NCBI GenBank assembly: GCA_039819065.1
Contig: JBCBSS010000011.1
Span: 1-64,000, forward strand
Source: JBCBSS01 sp039819065
Lineage (GTDB): Bacteria > Bacteroidota > Bacteroidia > Cytophagales > Cyclobacteriaceae
DNA: 64,000 nucleotides
Reading direction: 5' to 3'
Shown piece by piece: positions 42,249-50,979 of this stretch. Made by a program: the position numbers and the translations under genes. Each line of letters opens with the position of its first letter. Position 1 is the first letter of the stretch. A model generated the notes under the pieces. That model was not told the DNA's origin and ran no database searches. It saw only the letters and a program-made list of their open reading frames with translations.

Positions 42249-43541
42249 TTAATCGATAACAGAATCATTATATTCGTTTCGTTGCTTCGAAGTTTTTAAG
42301 TGTTCATTACCTACCTCTTCATTTCCGAGTTTCAAATGAGTTTTTCCTAAGTAAAAGTGAATAAGTTCAGTTTCAGGGTCTAGTGTTTGAGCTTTTTCAA
42401 AATACTCTATTGCTTTTTCGTATTCTTTAGCGAAAAAATAGTAGACTCCCATATTTCTCCAGGCAAAGGAATTAACAGGATTCATGTCTATTGAACTCTT
42501 AATGTCTATGTAAGCACTTTCAAGATCACCTAATTGTAATCTGCAATATCCTCGATTGTTATAAGCAAAATCCCAGTAAGGATCAATATCTACTATGCTG
42601 TCAAATGTCTTAATCGCCTTGTCATACTCTTTGAGCAGCAATTGTGCATAGCCTAAATTGTTTAAAACATAATGATTGTTAGAATCAATGCTAATAAGGC
42701 TTTCCGAAAGTTCTATCACCTTTTCAAATTCTCCTTCATCAAAAAGACGAGTAGTTTCTTCAAAATATTTGAACCAATTTTCACTTTCCGAAATATTATG
42801 CTTTGTAAAACTGGTATTCCCTGTGGATTTCAGGTATTCGTAATCTTGTATGAATAGACTTTTTGTATTTGTATTTAGATATTGAGCATATTCGTTTGAG
42901 GAGCTATTTGATGCATAGCATAGCAGTGCGTTAGTATAGCTTATGACTTCATTAGGTAAATAACCCGTTCGGCCTACCCAATTATTATCCCTTGTCTCAC
43001 AAGAATTGGCCATAAAAATTCCAAAACCCCAAAATATCACGGACAAGTCTGTTAATAATTCCATTTCTGCATCATCGACATGCAAATACTCACCCCCTAA
43101 AAGCTTCACATGAGCCAGTTCATGTGATACTACCGCTATCAACAAGTGCAGGTTTTCAAAGGTAGACTTGGCCAACTCGATGGTGAATTTTTCTTTATCA
43201 GCATCGCTTCCCTGATAAAAGACACCAGCGGGCTCAGAAATCTTTCCCTGAGGCATCCAATCCGTCCACTGCTTTGATTTTATATTATCAAAAACCTTGA
43301 TGCGAATCTCGTTAGAATTAACTCCCCAAATTTCACATAATTGCTCAAATAGCCTTTGAAATTGAGTTTCATCATTGCCATTATCATAAGGGAAGTTATC
43401 GTAGGTTGGAACCAAAAATGGTTCAGTAAATATTTTTCTAGTACCAAAGGACTTGACGAGCCACAATAAACTTTCTTCTATCCACTCTTTATCCTCTTCT
43501 GTTACTGATGGGCCGGGTTGTTTTTTAAACAGTCCGAACAT
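42249..43541 (-). CDS. Zincin-like protein with TPR repeats
   Basis: 430 residues. The first ~230 residues carry H140-E-L-A-H144 in VVSHELAHVKLLGG, with E161 or D165 (AEMELLTDL) as a plausible third zinc ligand, giving a gluzincin-like signature. From about residue 265 to 425 there are four to five TPRs (YVLNNLGYAQLLLKEYDKAI, FAYNNRGYCRLQLGDLESAY, FAWRNMGVYYFFAKEYEKAI). There is no signal peptide, so it acts in the cytosol or with the membrane partner encoded just upstream, whose gene overlaps this start by 17 bases. Confidence 0.7.
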   Translation of the reverse strand: MFGLFKKQPGPSVTEEDKEWIEESLLWLVKSFGTRKIFTEPFLVPTYDNFPYDNGNDETQFQRLFEQLCEIWGVNSNEIRIKVFDNIKSKQWTDWMPQGKISEPAGVFYQGSDADKEKFTIELAKSTFENLHLLIAVVSHELAHVKLLGGEYLHVDDAEMELLTDLSVIFWGFGIFMANSCETRDNNWVGRTGYLPNEVISYTNALLCYASNSSSNEYAQYLNTNTKSLFIQDYEYLKSTGNTSFTKHNISESENWFKYFEETTRLFDEGEFEKVIELSESLISIDSNNHYVLNNLGYAQLLLKEYDKAIKTFDSIVDIDPYWDFAYNNRGYCRLQLGDLESAYIDIKSSIDMNPVNSFAWRNMGVYYFFAKEYEKAIEYFEKAQTLDPETELIHFYLGKTHLKLGNEEVGNEHLKTSKQRNEYNDSVID

Positions 43542-44208
43542 GCTGATTTTGGTTTTTTTGGTTGGTTTCTTTTTGATCTTTTATGTCTTTGTCTATAATC
43601 TGTGACTCGACTTTTAGTAACTCCTCTTTCAACGCAGCGCGGTGGCTTTTGTCAATTCTCCTAAATACAATCTCATGTTTGGTGCGATCATCTGATTCCT
43701 TAATGACCCATACCTTTTCATTTTGACTATCAATAGAACTGATATTCTTCAACGAGATCTCTTTATTGCTATCTTCCTTGATGATGATCATCTCATCAGT
43801 GATGGTCAGATTATAAAGCTTTCTGCGGTTTCTGACGAAGCGCTCCAGTACATTGGTGAACCAAGCCACTAGCACCAAAATGGCCAAATCCCACTTATCA
43901 TATAAACCAAAAAGGCCGAATGAAGCCAGTTCCAATGGGATAAAAACCCATTGATTAACCCCAATAAACCATCTATGATAAGGAAATACGCCACGGCTTT
44001 TACTATTTTCAGCAGGCTCTAAATTGGTGATGTAAACGACCCTCATCATTCCGTACAAAACGGTTAATATGATGACTATCCATTTTACTTCTGAATTGTC
44101 TGGGTATCTTAACGTCAATACCGCTGGTAGAATTAGAATAATTAATACTGCCCTACTTAGTTTGTCCAAGCTGATTCTATCCCTCTGCGATACGCTGTTG
44201 TTACCCAT
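43525..44208 (-). CDS. Membrane protein with PH-like C-terminal domain
   Basis: 227 residues. Four membrane helices lie in the first ~130 residues, followed by a ~60-residue beta-rich cytosolic part (KLYNLTITDEMIIIKEDSNK, EISLKNISSIDSQNEKVWVI) resembling bacterial PH/YcxB-like domains, and a Gln/Lys-rich tail. It overlaps the zincin-TPR gene by 17 bases. Function is unknown. Confidence 0.6.
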   Translation of the reverse strand: MGNNSVSQRDRISLDKLSRAVLIILILPAVLTLRYPDNSEVKWIVIILTVLYGMMRVVYITNLEPAENSKSRGVFPYHRWFIGVNQWVFIPLELASFGLFGLYDKWDLAILVLVAWFTNVLERFVRNRRKLYNLTITDEMIIIKEDSNKEISLKNISSIDSQNEKVWVIKESDDRTKHEIVFRRIDKSHRAALKEELLKVESQIIDKDIKDQKETNQKNQNQHVRTV

Positions 44209-44210
44209 GG

Positions 44211-44540
44211 CTATTTCCTTTCAAATACTCCTTTTCTATACACTATCTCTAGTAGCTGATTTTCACCTCCTTTTAACCATCCCACACTCAATGCAAATCT
44301 TATACATGCTTCGATAAACTTTGGCGTAACCAGCCTTGGCTCAAAAGCTTCAGGCTCATTTTCCTTATCATTGACGTATAGCCAAGGATCATAAAAGCCA
44401 AAATCTACGGTCAACCGGCTGCATGATATTTCATCAGGAAGAATGACCACTTCATTATCCAGACGCCAATTGTACTGAATACCATCAACAACAATTTTAC
44501 GAAAACCCCTTTTCTTTTTTGGCTTTGTCATGCATAACAA
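44211..44540 (-). CDS. Small hypothetical protein
   Basis: 109 residues (Met4 may be the start, giving a MTKPKKKRGFRKI opening). It has a basic N-terminus, then a compact beta-rich fold (VVDGIQYNWRLDNEVVILP, LTVDFGFYDPWLYVNDKENE) and a helix (FIEACIRFALSVGWL). It ends two bases before the next gene, so it heads a three-gene operon with the membrane protein and zincin-TPR protein. Confidence 0.6.
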   Translation of the reverse strand: MLCMTKPKKKRGFRKIVVDGIQYNWRLDNEVVILPDEISCSRLTVDFGFYDPWLYVNDKENEPEAFEPRLVTPKFIEACIRFALSVGWLKGGENQLLEIVYRKGVFERK

Positions 44541-44591
44541 TCAAGATAATTAACTTACCTCATGCAGCGCTTATTCAGTGCTTCCTTCAAT

Positions 44592-45431
44592 TCAATTGAC
44601 TACTTTTCTCTTTTTCATGTTGTAGCGATCCCCTTCTCTAAGAAAATAAAACAGGCTGGATTGTGGAGGTAGGTTTTTGAGTTTGCTTCCTTCTCTTGAC
44701 CAGAAGTCATTATCATATATCAGCACATAGCTAGATCCAATTACCTCAAAAGTATCGCCTTGAACCACTATGGCCGTACTTTCATCCAGGCCAATGCCCA
44801 GCAACTCTGGGCGGTTCTTCATTATATCGAATAGGTCAAAGTGACGGTTTCTAGCCAGTACATGCTGATCAATCGCGATGTTCTTTATGAATCCGAAGCC
44901 TTCTTCGTGATCCCCCATCATGATCTGGTTGGTCTTGGTGTCTCCTCTGGCCAGGTACGAACCTTGTATAGTTGCGCCTGCGGATGAGCCTCCGATTACA
45001 CCGCCTCGATCCAGTATTTCCCAAAAGGCTTTTTCAGCTTTAGTGCCCTTGTAGGCATCCACCAATCGCCATTGTCGCCCACCTCCAAACCAGACGGCGT
45101 CAGCCGTTTTGAGAGGTTTAACAAACTGATCAGAATCTGCCACTTTCGGATCGCTTGTGTGCAGGACAATCACATTAGTAGCGCCATACTGCCTTAATGC
45201 TCCAGCTCCTCCTGCATTATCGTTATATTGGTCTCTGCCAAGTGCGGTGGGGATCACAATTATTGATGCATCTGGGCCTCCAGCCAGTTCCATAAATTTC
45301 TTGGCAATCGACTCGGTAATCTTACCTCCACCGACCACCACGAGTGATCCTTTCTCAGGCCCGGTAGTTTGTCCGAGAAGCATGGGCGCTATGCAGATCA
45401 GCAATGCGCATATCATCATTATTCGTTTCAT
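44592..45431 (-). CDS. Cyanophycinase-like peptidase (family S51)
   Basis: 279 residues with a signal peptide (MMICALLICIAPMLLGQ), so exported. The S51 features are VVVGGGKITE, the nucleophile S150 in GGSSAGATIQGSYL, and DQHVLARNRHFDLF plus GIGLDESTAIVV downstream. Cyanophycinases cleave beta-Asp-Arg dipeptides from cyanophycin; exported Bacteroidota homologues probably degrade isoaspartyl-containing peptides. Confidence 0.85.
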   Translation of the reverse strand: MKRIMMICALLICIAPMLLGQTTGPEKGSLVVVGGGKITESIAKKFMELAGGPDASIIVIPTALGRDQYNDNAGGAGALRQYGATNVIVLHTSDPKVADSDQFVKPLKTADAVWFGGGRQWRLVDAYKGTKAEKAFWEILDRGGVIGGSSAGATIQGSYLARGDTKTNQIMMGDHEEGFGFIKNIAIDQHVLARNRHFDLFDIMKNRPELLGIGLDESTAIVVQGDTFEVIGSSYVLIYDNDFWSREGSKLKNLPPQSSLFYFLREGDRYNMKKRKVVN

Positions 45432-45521
45432 TGGCTTAGCTATTCTATTGGTCCTAGAAAATCATACTAAGCTAGTGAAAACTATTTTACGATGTCCTTA
45501 GCGCAAGCTTACCATTTTGCC

Positions 45522-45559
45522 AAATTGTTAAAATTTTACAATTAAAATGATATCATTTT
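45522..45559. promoter_or_regulatory. Paired palindromes upstream of the PLA2-like gene
   Basis: AATTGT-TAAAATTTT-ACAATT (45523-45543) is directly followed by a perfect 16-base palindrome AAAATGATATCATTTT (45544-45559), 25 bp before the ATG at 45585. The position fits an operator or promoter-proximal regulator site. The region is very AT-rich, so chance symmetry is possible. Confidence 0.35.
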
Positions 45560-45584
45560 ATTATATTCTCAAAAAATTAAACCA

Positions 45585-46397
45585 ATGAAAGATAATTTTA
45601 CAATTAAATGCATGATTTTCGTCATGTTGCTGGTGGGTGTAACCAGCTGTACTGACGAGCGGATATCTGATCCGCTAGCTAGCGAAGCAGGTGTAAATGT
45701 CAACACACCTCAGGTAATTAAAGGGGAAGTCTCAGCTTCAGATCGTACGGTGAAATATCGTATTGAAGAAATTGACCCTTTAGTTTTTCAACTACAAGTC
45801 AATATCGGTGATCACGAGTTAAAAGGTCATATCGCTTTTGCAGAAGGGGTGCTAGAATTTGATGGTAACAATGCCCTCCTGAATAAAGGCGATAAGCGTG
45901 CCTTGCTTGAAGTTGCTCAGCACTTATTCAGCTATGTCGATGCTAAAGAAGGCAATGTTTCCTATGCCGAGTACAGTTTGATCAGAACTTTGGAGTATTG
46001 GTCAAATGCGCCGACTGGATATGCTTACCGGTTCAACCAGCAATTCTCAACGGCGCAGAAAAGCGAAAAAGTACTGGCTAGCCGCAACGAGGGCGTGACC
46101 TGCATCAGGAAAAACACCACGGTCACCGCGCAATATGATGATTCTCGCGGTAGCCAAAGTGATCGTGTACGTGTAGGTAGCACGGCAAGACCCGGCTATG
46201 GGTGCATGGGTCGCTGCGGAGGTGATTGCGGTCAATGGTGGATTCCAAGTGCCTGGACAAAGGACTGTATGGATCATGACCAATGTAGCAATGTCAACTT
46301 CAGCTCGGGTGGTAGCAGTGACAGTAACTGTGGGGATGAGTTTGATGAGGCTGCTGACGACTGGATATTTGGTGTAAGTAGAGGTTGTTTCGGGTAA
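45585..46397 (+). CDS. Lipoprotein with C-terminal phospholipase A2-like domain
   Basis: 270 residues. Lipobox GVTSC (C22). The C-terminal ~80 residues contain a loop GYGCMGRCGGDCG (204-216), reminiscent of the PLA2 calcium-binding loop, and C-M-D-H231-D232-Q-C234, matching the C-x-x-H-D-x-C catalytic motif. Eight or more cysteines would form disulfides. It is predicted to hydrolyse phospholipid esters outside the cell. The N-terminal ~190 residues are unfamiliar. Confidence 0.65.
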   Translation: MKDNFTIKCMIFVMLLVGVTSCTDERISDPLASEAGVNVNTPQVIKGEVSASDRTVKYRIEEIDPLVFQLQVNIGDHELKGHIAFAEGVLEFDGNNALLNKGDKRALLEVAQHLFSYVDAKEGNVSYAEYSLIRTLEYWSNAPTGYAYRFNQQFSTAQKSEKVLASRNEGVTCIRKNTTVTAQYDDSRGSQSDRVRVGSTARPGYGCMGRCGGDCGQWWIPSAWTKDCMDHDQCSNVNFSSGGSSDSNCGDEFDEAADDWIFGVSRGCFG

Positions 46398-46409
46398 TAT
46401 TATAATTGA

Positions 46410-46484
46410 GAGGCTGCCTCAAAAGCCCGTTTTAATGTCATCCCGACCTGTCGAGATCGAAAAGACAGCTTTTGAGACACCCTC
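46410..46484. repeat. Inverted-repeat element
   Basis: GAGGCTGCCTCAAAAGC (46410-46426) pairs imperfectly with GCTTTTGAGACACCCTC (46468-46484) around a core GTCATCCCGACCTGTCGAGA. It is related to the palindromic elements at about 29270 and 47841. It lies after the PLA2-like gene and could serve as its terminator. Confidence 0.6.
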
Positions 46485-46501
46485 TTAAAAAAATATATCT
46501 T

Positions 46502-46780
46502 TCACACATCAGGCTCATCGGGTAACAGTCTAGCACCTTTCGCCCAACTAGTGAACCCATCCATGAAATCAGTCAATACATCATAGTACTCCTCTTTATC
46601 TTTTGTGCTAGAATCAGTTTGAACATCTCGGTGAAATACTTCGAATAGTAAATAGATTTCTTTCTTGGTGTGTCCTTGTTGAGAGAGTTCATTTACCAGC
46701 TTTTCTAATCCTGAAGTATCAAAATTTAGTATTCTGTCAAATAAAAGCGGTTTGTAGTTTCTATACGCGATCACACCCAT
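46502..46780 (-). CDS. Small hypothetical protein
   Basis: 92 residues, helical and soluble (GLEKLVNELSQQGHTKKEIY, LLFEVFHRDVQTDSSTKDKE). It lies between two repeat elements with no operon partner. Small acidic helical proteins of this size are often immunity proteins, but nothing here proves it. Confidence 0.5.
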   Translation of the reverse strand: MGVIAYRNYKPLLFDRILNFDTSGLEKLVNELSQQGHTKKEIYLLFEVFHRDVQTDSSTKDKEEYYDVLTDFMDGFTSWAKGARLLPDEPDV

Positions 46781-46845
46781 TCACAATATCCATCATACTT
46801 TGTCCTGATTAAGTAGCGCATAGAACGTGTTAAGACCCACCTTTT

Positions 46846-47778
46846 TCATCGCGCTAATTCTTTGACATAATTCGGAGTTGGTATATCTCCAGCAAAAAAA
46901 GCACCTTTCTTTCCTTGGCTCAATGCCCATCGGTCTAACCAGGAAATGCCCCAATCCCCGTAACGGGTAATCTCTGAATTGTAGGCTTCATCTTTGAGTA
47001 CGTCTTCTTGAGATACGAAGGTGTATCCATGCTTCTTGTAAATTTCAGCCAGATCGTCCATATAGTCGGCGTTAAGTAAGCTGGCATGTATCAATAAGGA
47101 CTGGGCCATCGGTCTTTCGAATAACTTGATGGACATATTCTCGTAGAATATGAGCTTGTCTTCCATATAGGTCACATAATCCTCACCGATCTTGGACATG
47201 GTCGCCTCATCTCTTTTGTTATAAGCCAGGTGATAAGCCTTAGCGAACAGGTAATCTTCATTATCAATTGTAACCGGCGCTTCGGTGTAACCATGCTCAG
47301 TCAGGAATTGGGTCAAGGCCTGGTGCTTTTCCTTTGTTAGCCCTACTCTCAAGTATGGGTGCCTGAAATATTTAAGTGCTTTACCGTATTTCTCGACTAA
47401 CGGTTTGGTCAGCTGCTCTCCTTTAATGATATCCTTCGTAAATGTGGTGAAGTCAGCTTTGTGATAGCTTGGGTGGGAAAAAGTGTGGTTCCCCAAGTCA
47501 TTACCCCCAGCCAGCCACATTTCCAGCAGGTCCAGGCGCTCTTGTTTGAACTCACCATTTGCGTAGAGTTTGCTTTCATTGACGTATCCAATGGCAGGAA
47601 TATCATACTGCTTGAAGGTAGCAATGAGCCTCTTGGTAATAGTCAGCCGTAATTGATGATCAGTTTTGCCGTAGGTAACAACAGGCAGGTCATCGACCGT
47701 AACACAGATCTTTTTGTTTTGGCTGAAACCGCTTGCTGATGTATACACGAGCAAGACAGCAATGAGTAGTTTTTTCAT
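46846..47778 (-). CDS. Exported polysaccharide deacetylase (NodB homology)
   Basis: 310 residues with a signal peptide (LLIAVLLVYTSASGFSQ). NodB motifs: CVTVDDLP (catalytic base and metal Asp), GNHTFSHPSYH (metal His pair) and FRHPYLR (motif 3). It is expected to remove acetyl groups from N-acetylglucosamine polymers in the envelope or substrate. It is monocistronic. Confidence 0.85.
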   Translation of the reverse strand: MKKLLIAVLLVYTSASGFSQNKKICVTVDDLPVVTYGKTDHQLRLTITKRLIATFKQYDIPAIGYVNESKLYANGEFKQERLDLLEMWLAGGNDLGNHTFSHPSYHKADFTTFTKDIIKGEQLTKPLVEKYGKALKYFRHPYLRVGLTKEKHQALTQFLTEHGYTEAPVTIDNEDYLFAKAYHLAYNKRDEATMSKIGEDYVTYMEDKLIFYENMSIKLFERPMAQSLLIHASLLNADYMDDLAEIYKKHGYTFVSQEDVLKDEAYNSEITRYGDWGISWLDRWALSQGKKGAFFAGDIPTPNYVKELAR

Positions 47779-47840
47779 AGTTGTTATTGAATTTTGACCT
47801 TCTCAAGTTAGGAAACTTGAGGAATTGCAACAACTATGAA

Positions 47841-47975
47841 GAAGCTGTATTAAAAGCCAGTTATCCCGACTTTAAGGAGAAATGCATCTCTCTAACAATC
47901 AAACCTTTAAGTCAAGATAGATTTCTCTCCCGACCAGTCGGGATCGAAATAAACTTTCAGAACGGCTTCTGATAC
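47841..47975. repeat. Inverted-repeat element
   Basis: The left end GAAGCTGTATTAAAAGCC faces GGCTTCTGATAC at the right end. Inside are ATCCCGAC and GTCGGGAT arms and the TTTAAG...AGATAGATTTCTCTC segment shared with the elements near 2.5 and 29.3 kb. A 63-codon ORF (47781-47972) is only the palindrome read through. Confidence 0.6.
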
Positions 47976-48002
47976 GGTTTTTTAAAAGATGGGTATTTTG
48001 TT

Positions 48003-48617
48003 TTAGTTGATGCTTAAGGTAGAAATGACATTGAACAAGCGATATTCTTTGATCTTGGGGTCGAAGAATTCTTTGGTAGTGAAACCAATACTGACGTTTT
48101 TGCCAACCAACCCATCGTATCCTGCCGATACATCTATATCTGAGTCTACATACTGCAACCAGTAGTATTTGTAGGTTTTTCCATTACTTCCTTTCACCGT
48201 GATGGCTACAAATTGGTCATCTTCGACATTAACAATTTCACCTTCCACACTACGGACGGAGGCTTCTACCTCTTCAGTCACTTGCTGCTCACTTTCTTTG
48301 ACGCGATTCGTTATGGCCAATAATAAATCAGGACACTTCGAAGCCATTTTTAATCCAATCAAACGTCCGAATTCTTGACCTACCTCACCATCTATCTTTT
48401 CAAGGTCGATGTCATAGTCCTTTTTGAGCTTCTTTTCATAAGATTGCGCAGCCTGTAGTATGCAAAGACCAAACTCGAGGTTTAAATTATCCTGATTCAG
48501 ATCTTCAGGTAAAGAGCTGATACATTGACAGGATTTATCAACGATATCGTCCATATATGCCTGCCCTAAGGCCGATGTAGAAATAGCCACCAAGGCAATC
48601 AGTAATATTTTCTTCAT
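48003..48617 (-). CDS. Secreted hypothetical protein
   Basis: 204 residues with a signal peptide (ILLIALVAISTSALGQ). The N-terminal helical part has a Cys pattern (KSCQC, GLCILQ, KCPDLL), followed by a beta-rich C-terminal domain (EGEIVNVEDDQFVAITVKGS, YKYYWLQYVDSD). It is probably periplasmic; no family was recognised. It is 89 bp downstream of a small lipoprotein gene. Confidence 0.65.
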   Translation of the reverse strand: MKKILLIALVAISTSALGQAYMDDIVDKSCQCISSLPEDLNQDNLNLEFGLCILQAAQSYEKKLKKDYDIDLEKIDGEVGQEFGRLIGLKMASKCPDLLLAITNRVKESEQQVTEEVEASVRSVEGEIVNVEDDQFVAITVKGSNGKTYKYYWLQYVDSDIDVSAGYDGLVGKNVSIGFTTKEFFDPKIKEYRLFNVISTLSIN

Positions 48618-48706
48618 GTTCTTTTGATTTGAGCGTTGTAGAACTACTAATTAGATTAAGCCAGCACCAAATATAATGTTTATCGGTAAAGGAATAGCGT
48701 TGCTAA

Positions 48707-49078
48707 TCAAAGAGGGTTCTTTTCTTCTTCGCGCTCGCAGTCGTTATAGGTAACTACTTGCTGTTCACCTTTGTAAACAAAAACCATGTTAAAATGGTCG
48801 ATATTGCAAAAATTGGTTACGCTATCCTGCAACATACCGACTAAGCGATCAGCTTCTGTGCTCAAGTCCTCATATTCACAACCTACGAGTTTATAGGTCA
48901 CGTTCGACACGCCATTGGTAATGTTGTAGCTAACCATCTGAACTTCATGACATTCCGTACTTTCCTTCAATAGTTCGGTAATTCTTCCTGAGTTTTGAAA
49001 GATTTCTTTGAAGCCAGAAACGTTACAGGCCATGAGTGAAAGTAATAGGAGAACAATAACAGTATTCTTCGTCTTCAT
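48707..49078 (-). CDS. Small lipoprotein
   Basis: 123 residues with signal peptide and lipobox SLMAC (TVIVLLLLSLMACNVSG). The mature part alternates beta strands (CHEVQMVSYNITNGVSNVTY) with two further Cys. Function is unknown. Confidence 0.6.
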   Translation of the reverse strand: MKTKNTVIVLLLLSLMACNVSGFKEIFQNSGRITELLKESTECHEVQMVSYNITNGVSNVTYKLVGCEYEDLSTEADRLVGMLQDSVTNFCNIDHFNMVFVYKGEQQVVTYNDCEREEEKNPL

Positions 49079-49244
49079 AATAATTGCTTTGGTTGAGGTT
49101 ATTAGCTGGCCAGACCGACCAGTTTCTTAAGGGCTAAATATAGCATAATCTCAATGAATGTCAGCCTAAAGAATTCGTTTGTACTCTTAAATTTATCCAT
49201 TGTCCTATTTCCTTCAACTCATTTGACATTAAGGAAAAATCAAG

Positions 49245-49799
49245 ATGGCAAAGACAATAGTTAGTTCGAAACAAGGTGTCACGACACTTCAGGCTTCTTT
49301 GATCATTGACGCCCCAATTGCTCAGGTTTGGGCAGCTTTAAAATACCCGGGCGACATTAAAAACTTTCATCCGTTAGTCAGAGATTCTAGCACTATGACA
49401 CCCCAAGTTTCCGGGGTGGGTTGTACCCGGCATTGCATTTTGCTTCCTATGGGTGAAATGGTAGAGAGGATTACAGCATGGAAAGAGATGGAATCGTTCA
49501 AGGTAGAAGTGATCGATGGAAAAATGCTGCCTCCGCACCATTTTATGAGAGGAGAGGTAGCCCTTCAAACGCTGAGTGATATTAAAACACGTGTCAATTT
49601 CACCTTTGTATATCAACTCAAGTTTGGATGGTTAGGACGTATCATGGATGCATTGCTAATTCGGCCTAACTTCAAGAAAGCACCGGCAAAATATGTGGAT
49701 GGATTGGCTGAATATGTATCGAATCTTAGTAGTAAACGTGCTAACGATGCCACTGAGCATCCAATTTGGTCAAAGCAACCGGCGGGGCATTCATCTTAG
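49245..49799 (+). CDS. SRPBCC (polyketide cyclase-type) protein
   Basis: 184 residues with the helix-grip fold: LQASLIIDAPIAQVWAALKY, PGDIKNFHPLVRD, GCTRHCILLPMGEMVERITA, and a long C-terminal helix (FKKAPAKYVDGLAEYVSNL). There is no signal peptide. These proteins bind hydrophobic ligands. Its last 59 bases overlap the end of the convergent sigma-factor gene. Confidence 0.75.
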   Translation: MAKTIVSSKQGVTTLQASLIIDAPIAQVWAALKYPGDIKNFHPLVRDSSTMTPQVSGVGCTRHCILLPMGEMVERITAWKEMESFKVEVIDGKMLPPHHFMRGEVALQTLSDIKTRVNFTFVYQLKFGWLGRIMDALLIRPNFKKAPAKYVDGLAEYVSNLSSKRANDATEHPIWSKQPAGHSS

Positions 49800-50979
49800 T
49801 ACAGCGGTCAGCATAATCTTTTCCTTTTTGAGGATCTCCTTTCAGAAAGTAGAATGTAGATAGAGCGAAGTATAACTGCCAATGTTTCTTGAGCCTGGAG
49901 TGTTTTTCTAGCGCTTGCAGCACTGCCTCTGCTTTATCTTCATTACCTGCTTTGAATAAGGCTATGGCATAATTAAGCCGCATGTAATCGCTGTTATAAA
50001 TCGATAGATGTAGGTCGTAGTACTTCAATATGTTTTCCCAACAGGTTCGATCGCATCTTTCCGCTAAGACATATTCGGCTAGAATGCCTGCTTGAATGTG
50101 GTACTCGGAAAGCGTATCTCCCTGAGAATCATTTAGGTAAGACATTGCTTGATCGATCATTGGTTTATTCCATAGTAAGCGGTTCTGTTCTTCAAAAAGC
50201 AGTAAAACACCATGTTCATCATAGCGTGCATCAAATCGAGCAAACTGGAAAAGGGCTAAGGCTAAAAAAGCTTTGATCGGGGTATAATCCGGAAAAGCGC
50301 TTTCCAACTCCTGCCCCATTCTGATTGATTCAAAGCAAATGTCTTTAGATACAATCTGTTGATCAATGGCAGAAAAGTAGCCTTCATTAAAAACCAGGTA
50401 GATGGTTTTTAATACAACATTCAACCGGCCTTCAAGCTGCTCCTTACCAGGCATGACAAGAGCTACCTGACCATTTCTAAACATTTGCTTCGCCCGATAC
50501 AGTTGTTTGTTAACCGTGTCTTTACTTGTAAATAAAGCATTGGCAATCTCCTGAACACCAAACCCACAGAGTGTTTTGAGTGCTAAGGCGATTTGACCTT
50601 CTTGTTGTATCCCTGGGTGGCAGCAGGCCAGCAACATGCGCAGTTGAGTATCTTTGATGAAGTGATCGGTCAGAACTGGTTGCTCCTCGAGGTGGGGGTT
50701 ATCATTGCTGATGCTGGCCAGTACTTTTGTTTGATAGGTAGATGCTCGGTTCAACTGATTGATGAGTTTTTTCCGTGCTACATCTATTAGCCAGGCCTCA
50801 GGTTTATCTGGTATGCTTTGCAGTGCCCATTGTTCCAAGGCGGTTATCATTGTGTCTTGTACACAATCTTCTATCGTTTCGATATGCACCAACCCGTATA
50901 TCTTGCTCAATATGGCCACAATTTTAGCGGATTGGCGCCGGAAAAAATGATCTACGATTTGATTACTGGTGCTCATCAA
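49741..50979 (-). CDS. ECF RNA polymerase sigma factor with long C-terminal extension (ECF42-like)
   Basis: 412 residues. Sigma region 2 lies around residues 10-75 (IVAILSKIYGLVHIETIEDCVQDTMITAL...PEAWL) and sigma4 HTH around 130-175 (LCGFGVQEIANALFTSKDTVNKQL). The ~230-residue C-terminal helical extension, TPR-like, is typical of the ECF42 group. It overlaps by 17 bases a DGPF-motif YCII-like gene, the characteristic partner of this group, which likely modulates it in place of an anti-sigma factor. Confidence 0.85.
   Translation of the reverse strand: MMSTSNQIVDHFFRRQSAKIVAILSKIYGLVHIETIEDCVQDTMITALEQWALQSIPDKPEAWLIDVARKKLINQLNRASTYQTKVLASISNDNPHLEEQPVLTDHFIKDTQLRMLLACCHPGIQQEGQIALALKTLCGFGVQEIANALFTSKDTVNKQLYRAKQMFRNGQVALVMPGKEQLEGRLNVVLKTIYLVFNEGYFSAIDQQIVSKDICFESIRMGQELESAFPDYTPIKAFLALALFQFARFDARYDEHGVLLLFEEQNRLLWNKPMIDQAMSYLNDSQGDTLSEYHIQAGILAEYVLAERCDRTCWENILKYYDLHLSIYNSDYMRLNYAIALFKAGNEDKAEAVLQALEKHSRLKKHWQLYFALSTFYFLKGDPQKGKDYADRCTKMNAPPVALTKLDAQWHR

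Noticed and set aside
47781..47972. 63-codon ORF after the deacetylase gene
   Set aside because: It consists of the inverted-repeat element read through; no homology-like features.
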